Assembly: GCA_032158295.1 (NCBI GenBank)
Contig: CM063261.1
Location: 2,666,001 to 2,730,000, forward strand
Origin: Pycnopodia helianthoides
Taxonomy: Eukaryota; Echinodermata; Asteroidea; Forcipulatida; Asteriidae
Reading direction: 5' to 3'
DNA: 64,000 nucleotides
The notes under the pieces were generated by a model. The model searched no databases. It saw nothing but the letters and a program-made list of their open reading frames with translations, and was not told the DNA's origin. Numbering within the stretch: the stretch's first letter is position 1; each line of letters opens with the position of its first letter. This document shows, one piece after another, positions 22,173 through 32,353 of this stretch. A program made the translations under genes and the position numbers.

Positions 22173-23876
22173 CCTATAAGTTGCAGCACAGGAACAAGCA
22201 AGCAAGACTAGATTATATATTCACCGCACTGGTCTCATACTTAATACAAAATTTAAGACTCATTTTCATAACTGATGAGTGCATGTTCAGTAGTTCAAGG
22301 TCAACTCGGAGACGTGCATTACAAAGTTGCGTAAAGGATGATATTTAAAAGTCACCCCGATATGAACTCCATCTGGTATTAGAGCAGATTAATCCACAGT
22401 CTGTGGTGTTTATTCTGTACTCCGAGTTGAATGGAAGTAAACTATGGTTAAGTGTCTTTGTTCAGGAACGCAGAAGCCATGGTTGTATACTCCAACCCAG
22501 TTTTTAACCAGTATTAGTCAAACTGGATGAATAGAATGAGTCAAAAGCTATGTCGTGTCTCTTTTAAAGTGCTGGATTTGTGTTCACTCTGCAAAGCTTT
22601 ATAGAGGTTTTGTGATGGATTTCAAGCTAATAACATACGACTCCATTGTGTAGAACCTTGCAGGGGGGAAAACGTGAGTCTTATATACAGCAAAGTAAGC
22701 CAGGATAATCCTGGAGGCCGTTTGCACTTCCTTCGGGTTTACTTTGGTGCGTCAAAAGGAAAACAATTTCAACGCAAAAAATGTCATCTTGAAAGGTCAC
22801 TCGTTGATGAAGCGACTGTGATAAACCTTACCATGGACTCATAAACGCGTATAGACACTTCTCTACGACGATGTAAATAACTAACTCAGCCACACATACC
22901 CGCCTTCGTGGAAACGCAGGAGTGAACACAAAAAAAAGCAAGAAATAACCAAAACTCTAAAATCGTAGTGACTTTTATTTTTACACGCTGGTTTCATCGT
23001 GAAAACAGTTTTGAGGGTTCATTTATACCCCCAGCGCTAATGACTAAACAAATTAATACTGAATTCTAAACTCGATTTTTTTGTTACATACAGTCATTCG
23101 TCTTTCTAAATAAAATTATTCCTTTATTGTTTTACTGTCGCCACACAGAATTGACAATCTCTTATTGGTACCCGCAGCGGCGCCGTCTATATTTTACAAA
23201 TATTGAATAAGTCGACCTTGACTAGATACATAGTTATCAAATGACGAAACACATACAGAGCAAGGTGGGGCAGTCGCGACTACGAAGGATACATTTTTAA
23301 CGAAGAAAAGTAAACGAACATCAATGAAAAAAATATATATAAAGAAGATATGAATGATTTGATAAATAAATGCAAATCATGGCAAAAAAAGGAGAACGAA
23401 GGTATGCAGAGCAAGGGGGTGGGGACTAAATCAACAAAAGAAAGGGGGAATAAACAGCGACGACAACAGAAACTAAATTAAGTTATTTTTTTCAATTCAC
23501 TTTTATTCAATTTATTTTATTTTGGGGGGAGCAGGGAGAACAATCAAGGGCAAAGAAATGGTTAGGGGGAAAAAATGATGTCTGGTTTCCTGACGTGTGA
23601 AACAGTTAGTCGTAAACCTTATGTGCATATCGGGTTGAAACGATGACGTCAGACACCGACTCCATAATCTCTCCCAACCGACCTAAAAGTTAACATTTCC
23701 ATTAAAAATTATGCCCGGGTGAGCTGCACTTTTCCCTCAAATTGAGTAGATTTCCCCCCCCCCCCCTCTCTCTCTCTCTCCCTCCGTCGCTATTTAATCC
23801 AGCATTTTGTTTCATCCAGCGTTTATATTAATTTGACAAACATAAACAACACATAATTACCGTCACCGAGTTACAG
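22173..23876. other. Intergenic, no gene seen
   Basis: AT-rich, purine-rich around 23320-23600, with a poly-C/(CT)n tract near 23754-23782. No exon or repeat family recognised. Confidence 0.5.
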
Positions 23877-24453
23877 TTAACAGACACATTGAATATTGGT
23901 AGGATACATGTTCGTGAATTCAGTTTCATCATTAGTCGTTCCATTCATTCGTTCCGTTGCCATCTTGTGGTGGTCGTTGGGGGTGCCATGTGAATGGGTG
24001 CATCTGCTCCCAGGGTATCGCCACCGCTCCCTGTCCTCCGGGCATTCGTTCGAGGGCGGCAATGTTTCGGCCTGATGTCCAGCCCTGTATGTTCTGAGAC
24101 CAGGGGTCGATTTCACAAAACTCTTCCTAACTTAGGACTAGTCCTAGGCAATGCTAAGAGATAGGACTTGTCCTATGTTAGGACCAGTATAGGACTAGTC
24201 CTATCTCTTAGCATTGCCTAGGACTAGTCCTAAGTTAGGAAGAGTTTTGTGAAATTCGACCCCAGGCCTCCCCTTGTCCACTTCTCCGTCGCTTGCCCCC
24301 TCGACCGTTTCTTGGAAGATGTTTTCGGGACAGGGAGTCGTGGAAGGACACGTGACCGCAGCAGGCGAGCTTGCGGCGTTTCACTATTGCAAGAAGTTGT
24401 CCTCGACTGCTGGCGTATAGGTGTTTACGTTTGAGATGCGCAGGATCTTTCAA
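23877..24453 (-). pseudogene. Decayed non-LTR retrotransposon, C-terminal end of reverse transcriptase ORF
   Basis: On -, the peptide at 24453-24270 contains LLAIVKRRKL, CGHVSFHDSLS and GGKRRRSGQG. These resemble the end of CR1/RTE-like reverse transcriptase ORFs, which typically show a KRRKL..FGHV.RHDSLSK pattern followed by RRRGR. Beyond a palindromic insertion (24100-24266), other frames give NIQGWT-like and EDRERWR-like pieces expected just downstream, so the ORF is frameshifted as well as interrupted. A family B element lies immediately on the other side. No endonuclease or polymerase core is present. The family assignment is from pattern memory. Confidence 0.68.
24100..24266. mobile_element. 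Near-perfect palindromic TIR element (167 bp)
   Basis: Arms 24100-24168 and 24197-24266 are inverted copies differing by a single-base indel, around a 28-bp centre that also holds 'taggac'/'gtccta' repeats. The ends 'ggggtcgatttcacaaaact' resemble those of the element at 5138. It is inserted within the retrotransposon relic. Such a structure would form a long hairpin in single strands. Confidence 0.9.
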
Positions 24454-24465
24454 AATAGTTCATGA

Positions 24466-24856
24466 TTAAAGACACTGGACACCTTTGGTAATTGTCCAAG
24501 ACCAGTCTTCTCACTTGGTGTATCTCAACATATTATAAACAAAATAGCAAACCCGTGAAAATTTGAAGTCAATTGGTCATCGAAGTTGCGAGATAATAAT
24601 GGAAGAAAAAACACCCTTGTCACACGAAGTTGTGTGCTTTCAGATGTTTGATTTCGAGACCTCACGCGTGAGGTCTCAAAATCAATTCAAATATTTTACT
24701 GAGAAATTACTTCTTTCTCAAAAACTACGTTACTTCAGAGGGAGCCGTTTCTCACAATGTTTGATACTATCAACAGCTCTCCATTGCTCGTTACCAAGTA
24801 AGTTTTTATGCTAACAATTATTTTGAGTAATTACCAATAGTGTCCAGTGCCTTTAA
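24466..24856 (+). mobile_element. TIR element family B, copy 3 (intact)
   Basis: A 391-bp element from TTAAAGACACTGGACACCTT to the inverse end 'agtgtccagtgcctttaa'. In the middle is a perfect short palindrome 'gagacctcacgcgtgaggtctc' (24657-24678). The clearest family B copy in the window. Confidence 0.9.
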
Positions 24857-26107
24857 ACATCCTCCAAAGAAATTCGTTGTTAAACGTATAAAGTAAAAAC
24901 AACTCTGCTTTTTGTACACGGTCAAGGTCACTATCGTCATTAAAGCAAATGTATACCATTACTTATACATATTACAGGGTAAAACAAACCGAGGTTAAAT
25001 ACTTAATTAACGAATTCACTAAATAGTTGATATGTTTACAAAAAAAAAAAACATCCCTAGTAATTGCATTGTAATGGGTAAGTAGAGGAGACTATCACAT
25101 GAGGACTTGGTGAACAAAATTCAACCACTTTACCAGTCGACTATATCAAGGTGACAACAGAATACATGTTAGAACTTTTTAAAAAGAAGGGGGGGGAGAA
25201 GAAGAAACCTAGGAAAGTTTTTCTGGAATTTGGCGTCTAATAATTTCATTTTTACTGCAAGTAAAACACAAATAGTGGTCCATTTATGATGGTATAACCC
25301 CCAAAAGAAGACAGGTGACTCCTTGGCCCAGTTCCAGTGCGATAAAACAACCCTTGAGAATCGATAACGGTCATTCGGGAGAATTATAGCACAGTTTTTA
25401 ATTAAAATCGATACGGCAGTTCCGGCTCTTCACACTACTATACATAAAAATACACTTGACAATCAAACTTCAGGAATCGATACCAGACACTCGCAAACTG
25501 GAATCATCGATACTAGACACTTGGGGGCAATATTAAGCACGGTATACGCTGTCCTTATCCGCGCGGATAAGGACAGGCACCGGTCTATTGGTCAAAGAGA
25601 TGGTCACTGCTAGACTGGTCCCCTGTCCGACTGGTCCCCCTATCTGCAAGACCGCAATGGGATGCGAGGTCAAAGGTGCGTTTGTCAGGATTCCCGCCAA
25701 ACGCTCAAAGCCGGTCTCTGGCGTAAAACACGAGCCTCGAAGTGTGACGTCAGATGTTCGGACTAGGATGTATACAGTCAATCATAAGTCTATTCTTAGT
25801 GACAGGCCACGGTTGTATGAGGCGCCATCACGCTCTACGGCTTATCCGGATAAATTGTTCTTTTCGATAAAACGACAACAAATTCGTCTCGTAGAAAGGC
25901 GCACTGTTAAAACTGTTTTTTCAGCCATCCACTTATAAGAGCGCGCAGTCTTTTTACAGTGACGTCATAATAGTTGTTATATTTTATTCCGTGTTAAAAA
26001 CACCTTTTGATAATTTTGGTGTGGTCTTCAGCTAAGAGGTCTTTCAATGTAGACGTTGTTGCACTTCTGGCAACCAAAGACAGATGCAAAAAAAAACACT
26101 TCCATGT
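24857..26107. other. Intergenic with ATCGATA cluster, palindrome and repeat J
   Basis: No gene seen. Contains four ATCGATA motifs (25360, 25407, 25476, 25506), a perfect 26-bp palindrome around 25550-25575 ('tccttatccgcgcggataag' core), and a copy of repeat J (25611-25770). Confidence 0.55.
25611..25770 (+). repeat. Repeat J, copy 1
   Basis: 'gcaagaccgcaatgggatgc', 'gaggtcaaaggtgcgtttgt' and 'gtgacgtcagatg' recur in the same order at 35386-35512. This copy has a short local duplication ('actggtccc') at its left. It includes a TGACGTCA CRE-like octamer. Confidence 0.8.
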
Positions 26108-26516
26108 TTAAAGGCATCGTATACACGTTTAGTAATTGGAGCCTACTGTTTCTTCATGTTTGTTTCAAAGCTATATAATTATAGATATATACAGTAAAAC
26201 TAACCTGTGAAAAGTTTCATTTCAAAAGGTGTTAGCGTTTTTGAGATATCGCCAAAAATCTGGAGCGGCTATGTCCACGCAGGAAGAATAACTCCTCAAT
26301 AGGAATACACAAGCTGAGAAACGTTTCTGACAAAACGCTTCTCAGATTCAAATTTTGGGGGATAAAAAGTGATATCTTTTTCCACAATCGCAGTACTTCG
26401 AAGTGAAATGTTTCTCAAAATGCATTGTACTATCCAACGTTGCTGTACATCTTACCGCGTCAGTTTGAATTGCCATTAATTTTCAGAGTCATTACCAAAC
26501 GTGCACTGTGCCTTTA
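26108..26516 (+). mobile_element. TIR element family C, copy 1
   Basis: Bounded by TTAAAGGCATCGTATACACG and 'acgtgcactgtgcctttaa', with 'ctaacctgtgaaaagtttca', 'tttttgagatatcgcc' and 'ctgagaaacgtttctgac' inside. Same layout as family B but different sequence. Other copies lie at 31525 (partial) and 62043 (inverted). Confidence 0.82.
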
Positions 26517-27490
26517 ATGTGAATTGGTTTTTATTTTATTCTATTTATATTTTTTTTACTTCAAACTTAATAACCAGAATGATGTCTAGTTATAACTTCA
26601 CTGTAATTTCTCCTCCAGTAATAGCGATACCCGTCCGTGCGTGTGTTTATCAATTATGAATGAACAGCAAAGTGGGGACATCACACACCAAACTATGCTC
26701 ATAATTATTACATTATGTTATAAGTGTAACAATAAGATAACGTCCAAGTACTCGGTCAATAACAATTATCTGATAGTCATGAACTACACGTTGTTTAAAT
26801 ATTATCCTTCTCAGATGCTTTATTTTGGTTTCTTGCCGTATTTAACTTTCTTTACAGAGAGAACGACGTCACGATGTGAAACGAAGCTGAGCAGTGAGTG
26901 TATCCCATAATTCAGTGCAACTCTGGAGTACATCAACGATTGGCCTCATTTGAGCGTCCTCCATTTTGTTGACAGCGAGACATACGGCAGACGGGGTACA
27001 CCGTCACTCACCGTGCGCACTGTGGGTCAAGTTCGATCGTTTTCGACACGGGGTGATTGCTTCATTGGCCAGCACCAAATAGCTCGGAGAGACACGGTAA
27101 TGAACTGCGTGACCAGTTGAGTGCATTTCTGAACTCCATCGGAAATAATTATGCGATATCAGTTTGAAGTTTTTACCCCAGCCGGAGTCTCTACATCATC
27201 ACCGAACTCGCGTGCCACGGACTGAGCTGTACCTCGCATTCAGAGACTGCGCCAATAACTGATAAAAATTGAAGTTTGAGTTTGCCACACCAAAACCAGC
27301 CTCCAAGCGCAGCAAGAGCTGACGGTTCTGCTAAAGCCGGCAGCTTACATCAAATGAAGTTGGTAACCAACAACTAAAGATCAACGGGATTGAATATAGA
27401 AGATGCTCTGAACAGACTGGTTATCTGTTTAAACAGCTTCGGCAGAGAGTGAACATCAATTAAAAACACTGCCTTGTCTTGCCGGTAACA
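26517..27490. other. 5' flank / probable 5' UTR of GPCR 2
   Basis: About 970 bases without another gene; GC content rises from about 26850 towards the start codon. An in-frame stop at 27461-27463 lies 27 bases upstream of the ATG. No clear TATA box or initiator could be defined. Confidence 0.45.
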
Positions 27491-27830
27491 ATGAGTCTAC
27501 CTGAACCGGAACCTGAACCGGAACCAGAGCCGGAAGTGTCCCCGGAGCCGGAACCATGGCAGAACATGACGGCATTTAGTGTGTCCCCGGAGCCGGAACC
27601 ATGGCAGAACATGGCGGCATTTAGTGTGTCCCCGGAGCCGGAACCGTGGCCGAACATGGCGGCATTTAGTGTGTCTCCGGAACCGGAGAACGGGTCCCCG
27701 GAACCCGAAGCTGAGCCGTCCTTCGAGCCCTGCGTGCAAGGAGTGCTGGTATCTCTGGCTGTGCTGATTATCATCGTGGGCTCGTTGGGAAACTTGCTGG
27801 TCATTATCGTCATCGGACGAATGCGAACAG
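27491..27830 (+). CDS. GPCR 2 exon 1 (N-terminal repeats and helix 1)
   Basis: Encodes residues 1-113 plus the first base of codon 114. It ends ACAG|GTGAGG, a strong donor, inside the first intracellular loop, a position where class A receptor genes often carry an intron. The ATG has A at -3; a TTG start just upstream is unlikely. Confidence 0.85.
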
Positions 27831-29603
27831 GTGAGGCTAGTGTAGCCCTATTACAATTCTACACACCCTTCCATTCTCCCTCATGCATGGTATACTAGAA
27901 CTCCGTCCCCCCCCCCCTTACCGATGTTGGTTCCCTCTCGTATAAACACAATTCCAAGTGCGTTCATAATCCTACCAATTAAAAACCCATTTGTTGAAAC
28001 TTGAAAGTGAATAAAGCTTTCCCCGTTCGTGTCTTCTGCTTCGGATTTAATGTGTTAAGAAGAAAAGGGAGACAAATTATTTTGTTAATGCCACCCAATA
28101 AACCAACCTTCCAATTTGACGGTATTGGGTAAAGACCGATGTTGTACCTTATCTTGATTCAAAGAGCGTACCGACAACTGGGTACAAAACAACTTGGGTA
28201 CCAAACAACTTGGGTACCAAACAACCTGGGTACGAAACGACCCCGGGTACAAAACGACATGGGTACCAAATAAGTTGTTTTGTAAAAAACAAATTTGGCA
28301 AAGTTTAACCTCGGCTTAAACATGTTTTAATATTTCAGTATATTATAGCCCTTCCGGTAATTGCCATCAACTTTCAGCAAGAACCTTCAAACTAATGCAT
28401 TATTAGCATGGTGAATAATTACCGAGATGTTCACAATGTGGTGCGGAACAGTTAACAAATTACATCAAGTATACATGTGACAACATTACATCAGCACTCA
28501 CCGAAGCTCATTGGAGTCCCACCACCAACACAACAACAACAACAACAACAACAACAAGAACAACAACAACAACAACGAAAAACTACAACAACAACAACAA
28601 CAATTTAAACAAAGATCTAAGCGGATCAGACGAATATTTCTCTGGCGGGGGGGGACACGTTCTAGCAGTTATCCATCCCATTTCTTTAAAGGAACATTAC
28701 AGAATTGGTCAGAACAAAATACTTTTTGATCACAGATTTACATAAAACTTACACGGTCTAATGATGATGATAGTAGAAAACATCCCTTGGAATATTTCTG
28801 TCTGAAATGCCATTTGATGAGAAATGAATAAACTAATTTGCCGATTGGAGTTTATCGCTCAGTGAGCGTTTTATTCATTTGTTGAATCCATATGATTTCG
28901 TGCAAATGTGTTATCGGTTTTTCACTATTTTCTCGTGACCCAGATGGCCGATCGATCTCAAACTTCTACAGGTTTGTCAGTTTATGTATATGGTGGATTG
29001 CATAAAGTGCTTACACTGCCAGCAACTGTTTTGTTAGCAAAAACAATTTTGTAATGTTCCTTTAAGTTACCGGTGATAGATACAGACATTAGACAAAATA
29101 AATTGTTTAGCTCTAGAGTTATTATTATAAATGATTGAACGGGAATTTTAATACAAGTCTTTGTGACCTAATGTCTCTAGCATTATAACGTTTCCGGTCC
29201 GTAATAGACAATTATTGGTGCTGATGATTATAAAAGACATTAAGTTCATGATTTGCATACCTCAATTAACTATCTCTGGGAGATGTTTGCCAATTAATTT
29301 CGAAAAAGCAATCAACTCTTGTTGACTACGATTAAGAGGTTAGTGATTAGTTTTTACTTTTATGACTACTATTATTGTTATTGTTATATTTTAGTTGCCT
29401 TCAAAAACATACAGAGTACAAAACGAACTGACAATACAAGAGACACTAACTGATGACAGGAACCCCCATCCCCCCCGCAAAAAAATAAAATAAATTAAAA
29501 ATTAAAAATTAACAACTAACAACTAACAACTAACAACTAACAACTAACAACTAACAACTAACAACTAACAACTAACAACTAACAACTAACAACAACTAAC
29601 AAC

Positions 29604-29655
<52 letters not shown>

Positions 29656-29665
29656 ACAACAGCAC

Positions 29666-29746
<81 letters not shown>

Positions 29747-29776
29747 CAGCAGCAGCAGCAGCAACAGCAACACAAC

Positions 29777-29821
<45 letters not shown>

Positions 29822-32226
29822 CAACAACAACAACAAACAACAACAACAACAACAACAACTTTGATGTTTAGCTAGCTCCAGGTAACAGCATTGGTTTAAT
29901 GGAAATCGGCAGGCCAATATAAATATCATACAGCTCAAAAATTTAGAGTTGCCACATGTTGGTGAATTTATTTACTCTTAACCACGGTGAATCAATTGAA
30001 ATCCATCAGACCGAAGCGAGTACTGATGTACAAATTCAGAATGTCAGCATTTGAGATGGTGTAGTTACGAACTAAACAAACCCAGCAGATACCCGTCACA
30101 ATTGGAGTGGGGGGGGGGGAGTGGAGAGGGGGTGGAGGGGGGGGGCAGTCTAATGATCGAAGCTGAGATGATTTAAGGAATAAAGAGATCAAGCGAAGAG
30201 TTTGATCTTTGGTCTGTTTTTCTGCCCTCGTTGTCTTTAATGTTTTCATTTATTTCTTTAAAATGGGCTGCTTTCTTAAGATTTCTTGTAGAGTTAATGA
30301 AGATGTTCGATTGATGGTTTTTTCTTTTGGTTTGTTTGTCTTCAGGTCGAACGGTAACTGAGATATTCCTGACATCGTTGGCCGTAGCCGATCTGATGGT
30401 CTGCATTGTCTGTTCGCCGCTCCTCGTGGTGGGCATCGTCGTCCACTCTGGCCACACCGGGGCTTCGTACGAAGTGGAGCAGTTCCTCTTCTACTTCTCC
30501 TCGGTGGCCTCCATCTTCAACCTCACGGTCATCTCCCTGGATCGACACGACGCCATCTTACACCCCATGTCTCGTCGCTTCACCCTGCAGCGTTGTAAAC
30601 CCCTCCTCCTCGGCATCTGGTCGCTCTCGTCGGCCATAGCCGTCATAATCCACTTCATCCCCCAGAACTTGGAAGTGATCGTCTTGGCAATTTGCTTCGT
30701 GTTCCCGTTCACGGCCATGATCATCAGCTACACTCGCATCCTCAACGTTGCCAAGGCAGCTGCACGCAAAGCAGCTGGTGCCGACTTGAAGAAGACTACG
30801 GCCACCGGTGCGTCATCGGCAGGCGCCCCCAAGGGGAGCAAGATGGACAAGACGGTCAAGATGGTTGTCATCGTCGTGGTGTTCTTTGCGGTGTCCTGGA
30901 TACCTAGTCTCATCAGCAGGCTGCTCAAGTACGTCGTGGTGATGACGCCCGTGACGAAAAACTTCATGGAGGTGACGGCGTGTCTGATCGCCTACGGTGG
31001 GAGCGCCCTCAACTTCTTGGTGTACGCGTTCATGAGTAGGCGATTTAAAGTTGGATTGTCACAGGTGAGTGAATTTTAAAAAAAAATAATAATAATATCA
31101 CTCGTACGTAGAGCGCCATCTATCTAGTTAGACTATTCCGAGACGCCGGTGGTACTTACATGGTGAAAATGGAAGACGGCTCAACACAACATCACAAGAT
31201 ATAAGACTAAAACTATGGCGAGAATGAATTTAAAAAATCTCAAACTTTGTTTTTAAAATGTCCAGTGACTGTCCCACTTGGGCCCACAATCAACAATGGC
31301 GCCCCTCTGCAGTATGCGCTCCCCACACACATATTCGTCTCAACGATTTAAAGAAAAAAAAGAACCAAATTGACAAAAATAGATAATGCTTTGTCAGGCA
31401 TGGTACGCATCGATCTATAAACGAGACCAACGATACAAACATTTCACATAAAGGCTGTTTTCTAATCACCTTCTGTGTGGTCTCCAATCGAAGCGTAAGA
31501 CTCAAACTGGCTCATAATTGCCGTTTAAAGGCAAAGTATACCCTTGGATTTTGGAACCGTTCATTTGTTTTAATCGTATATAAATGTAGATAATACACAA
31601 TAAAACTAACCTTGTGAAAGTTTTATTTCAAAAGGTGGTAGCGTTTTTGAGATCTGTGATATCGCCAAATAACTAATTAATGTTTTGTCATCATATAATT
31701 TCATTTTCCGCTTATTAATCTATCGTCATATCAACACATTAAGCATAAACAAACAGGAACAATTTCACTTGAGCCTATTCAGCTGTGTGAATACGTGACC
31801 CCAATACGTTTGTTTACAAGTCCCCAGGGGTCATATACTGTAACAAAAAAGTTGTAATTTTTCCTTAATTAATTTAGAAATATTTTTGAATGATTGATTT
31901 CTACTGACCCTCAGTAGAGAAAATAGCATAATTCTTATTGCTATGATTAATGCAAAGAGTGCGTTTTCTTGATAACCGTTGGCTATGCAGATGTCCTTCG
32001 GATGAGTAGTGTAATTTGACATCATTAAGCTCGCAGGGTTTTAATAGTACCGATCAATCATGAACCACATCTGACTCTCGCTCCGTCTACCAGACTAACA
32101 CCATCCTTTATTTCCCTTGCGTTTTTCTAGCTGTTTGGATGCAGTCGATTTTTACGCAAGATCGACCCCCACGACGGTGACATCGGGAAAACCTGCAACA
32201 CGGTCGGTGTCGTCAACGTCTCCTGA
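27491..32226 (+). CDS. Class A G-protein-coupled receptor with Pro/Glu-repeat N-terminus (3 exons)
   Basis: Exons 27491-27830, 30346-31064 and 32131-32226 join in frame (phase 1, then phase 0) to give 384 residues. Residues 2-80 are an acidic PEPEP-rich extracellular region with three 15-residue repeats and NMT and NGS glycosylation sequons; no signal peptide is seen. Seven helices follow: N101 (1.50), LAVAD with D129 (2.50), DRH at 179-181, W205 (4.50), P234 (5.50), SWIP with P300 (6.50). Departures from the norm: Tyr155 where the 3.25 disulfide cysteine belongs, no partner cysteine in loop 2, DRH instead of DRY, and NFLVY (336-340) instead of NPxxY. Cys357 after helix 8 is a likely palmitoylation site. 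Helix 2 resembles peptide receptors, but I cannot name a ligand. Any coupling to G proteins is inferred. The tail may be frameshifted (see exon 3). Confidence 0.88.
27536..27688 (+). repeat. In-frame 45-bp minisatellite in GPCR 2
   Basis: Three 45-bp units (27536-27580, 27581-27625, 27626-27670) and a partial fourth encode [19 protein letters not shown] peptides. Unit 1 has NMT, a glycosylation sequon, where units 2 and 3 have NMA. Units 1 and 2 are nearly identical in DNA, which points to recent duplication and likely copy-number variation. Confidence 0.93.
28174..28276 (+). repeat. ~20-bp minisatellite
   Basis: About five imperfect copies of 'caacttgggtaccaaa', with GGTACC repeated at regular spacing, within intron 1 of GPCR 2. 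Confidence 0.85.
28521..28603 (+). repeat. (CAA)n microsatellite
   Basis: Interrupted CAA repeats over about 80 bp in intron 1 of GPCR 2. The poly-Asn/Gln reading frame across it is an artefact. Confidence 0.9.
28686..29065 (-). mobile_element. TIR element family A, copy 5 (complete, inverted)
   Basis: Complete 380-bp copy in opposite orientation to the others, starting TTAAAGGAACATTACAGAAT and ending 'ttttgtaatgttcctttaa', with 'ctacaggtttgtcagtttat' inside. Lies in intron 1 of GPCR 2. Confidence 0.92.
29511..29859 (+). repeat. Compound microsatellite (AACAACT)n-(CAA)n-(CAG)n-(CAA)n
   Basis: About ten 7-bp AACAACT units pass into CAA repeats, then 26 uninterrupted CAG units (29667-29744), a two-base break, five more CAGs, then CAA again. 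The long poly-Cys, poly-Ala and poly-Leu frames on - are its translation, not genes. It lies in intron 1 of GPCR 2. Confidence 0.97.
30108..30147 (+). repeat. G-rich tract
   Basis: Several long G runs separated by short spacers, about 200 bases before the acceptor of GPCR 2 exon 2. On the coding strand this could form a G-quadruplex in the pre-mRNA. Confidence 0.6.
30346..31064 (+). CDS. GPCR 2 exon 2 (helices 2-7)
   Basis: Follows 'ttgtcttcag' and ends 'tgtcacag' before GTGAGT, a consensus donor. It encodes residues 114-353, from the first intracellular loop to helix 8. If left unspliced, translation would add only VSEF before a stop. Codon use is strongly C/G-ending compared with flanking DNA, supporting real coding. 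Confidence 0.93.
31065..32130 (+). other. GPCR 2 intron 2
   Basis: Begins GTGAGT and ends 'tgcgtttttctag'. It contains a truncated family C element at 31525-31672. Nothing else recognised. Confidence 0.8.
31525..31672 (+). repeat. TIR element family C, partial copy
   Basis: TTAAAGGCAAAGTATACCCT followed by 'aaaactaaccttgtgaaag' and 'gtagcgtttttgagat', matching the left part of the copy at 26108; the right part is missing. Confidence 0.75.
32131..32226 (+). CDS. GPCR 2 exon 3 (C-terminal tail, probable frameshift)
   Basis: Phase 0 reading gives [13 protein letters not shown], a good helix 8 and membrane-proximal tail, then 18 residues without receptor-like character, and a stop at 32224-32226. 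The +1 frame, entered at a run of five C (32166-32170), stays open for 60 more codons to a TAG at 32351-32353. About one third of those residues are Ser/Thr and there is a basic RRK cluster, as expected of a receptor tail with kinase sites. A single extra C in the assembly or in this allele is the simplest explanation; a genuine short tail or alternative splicing remain possible. Confidence 0.7.
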   Translation: MFGCSRFLRKIDPHDGDIGKTCNTVGVVNVS

Positions 32227-32353
32227 TAACACAAAGAACCGACGCAAGGTACAAGGTCGTCACAACTCCAGTTCACCGAATGAATCGACCAGTTTGGACA
32301 GGAAACAGTCCGAGTTAACTGAAATAGTCATAATTATTAGCAGGGGCATATAG
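32227..32353 (+). other. Open +1 frame continuing GPCR 2 tail
   Basis: Sequence after the phase 0 stop that remains open in the +1 frame to a TAG at 32351-32353, with Ser/Thr-rich content. It is either the true C-terminus (if the C run is one base too long) or 3' UTR. Confidence 0.5.

Larger units (their letters stand above)
27831..30345 (+). other. GPCR 2 intron 1 (2.5 kb, repeat-rich)
   Basis: Starts GTGAGG and ends 'tttgtcttcag', with a fair pyrimidine-rich stretch before the acceptor. It contains a ~20-bp minisatellite, (CAA)n, a complete inverted family A element, a 350-bp AACAACT/CAA/CAG microsatellite and a G-rich tract. Stop codons in all frames rule out retention. Confidence 0.85.

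Noticed and set aside
27460..27813. Gly/Ser-repeat frame on - (117 codons)
   Set aside because: Antisense shadow of the Pro/Glu repeat exon of GPCR 2.
29579..29938. Poly-Cys/Leu/Ala frames on -
   Set aside because: Translations of the CAA/CAG microsatellite in the receptor intron.
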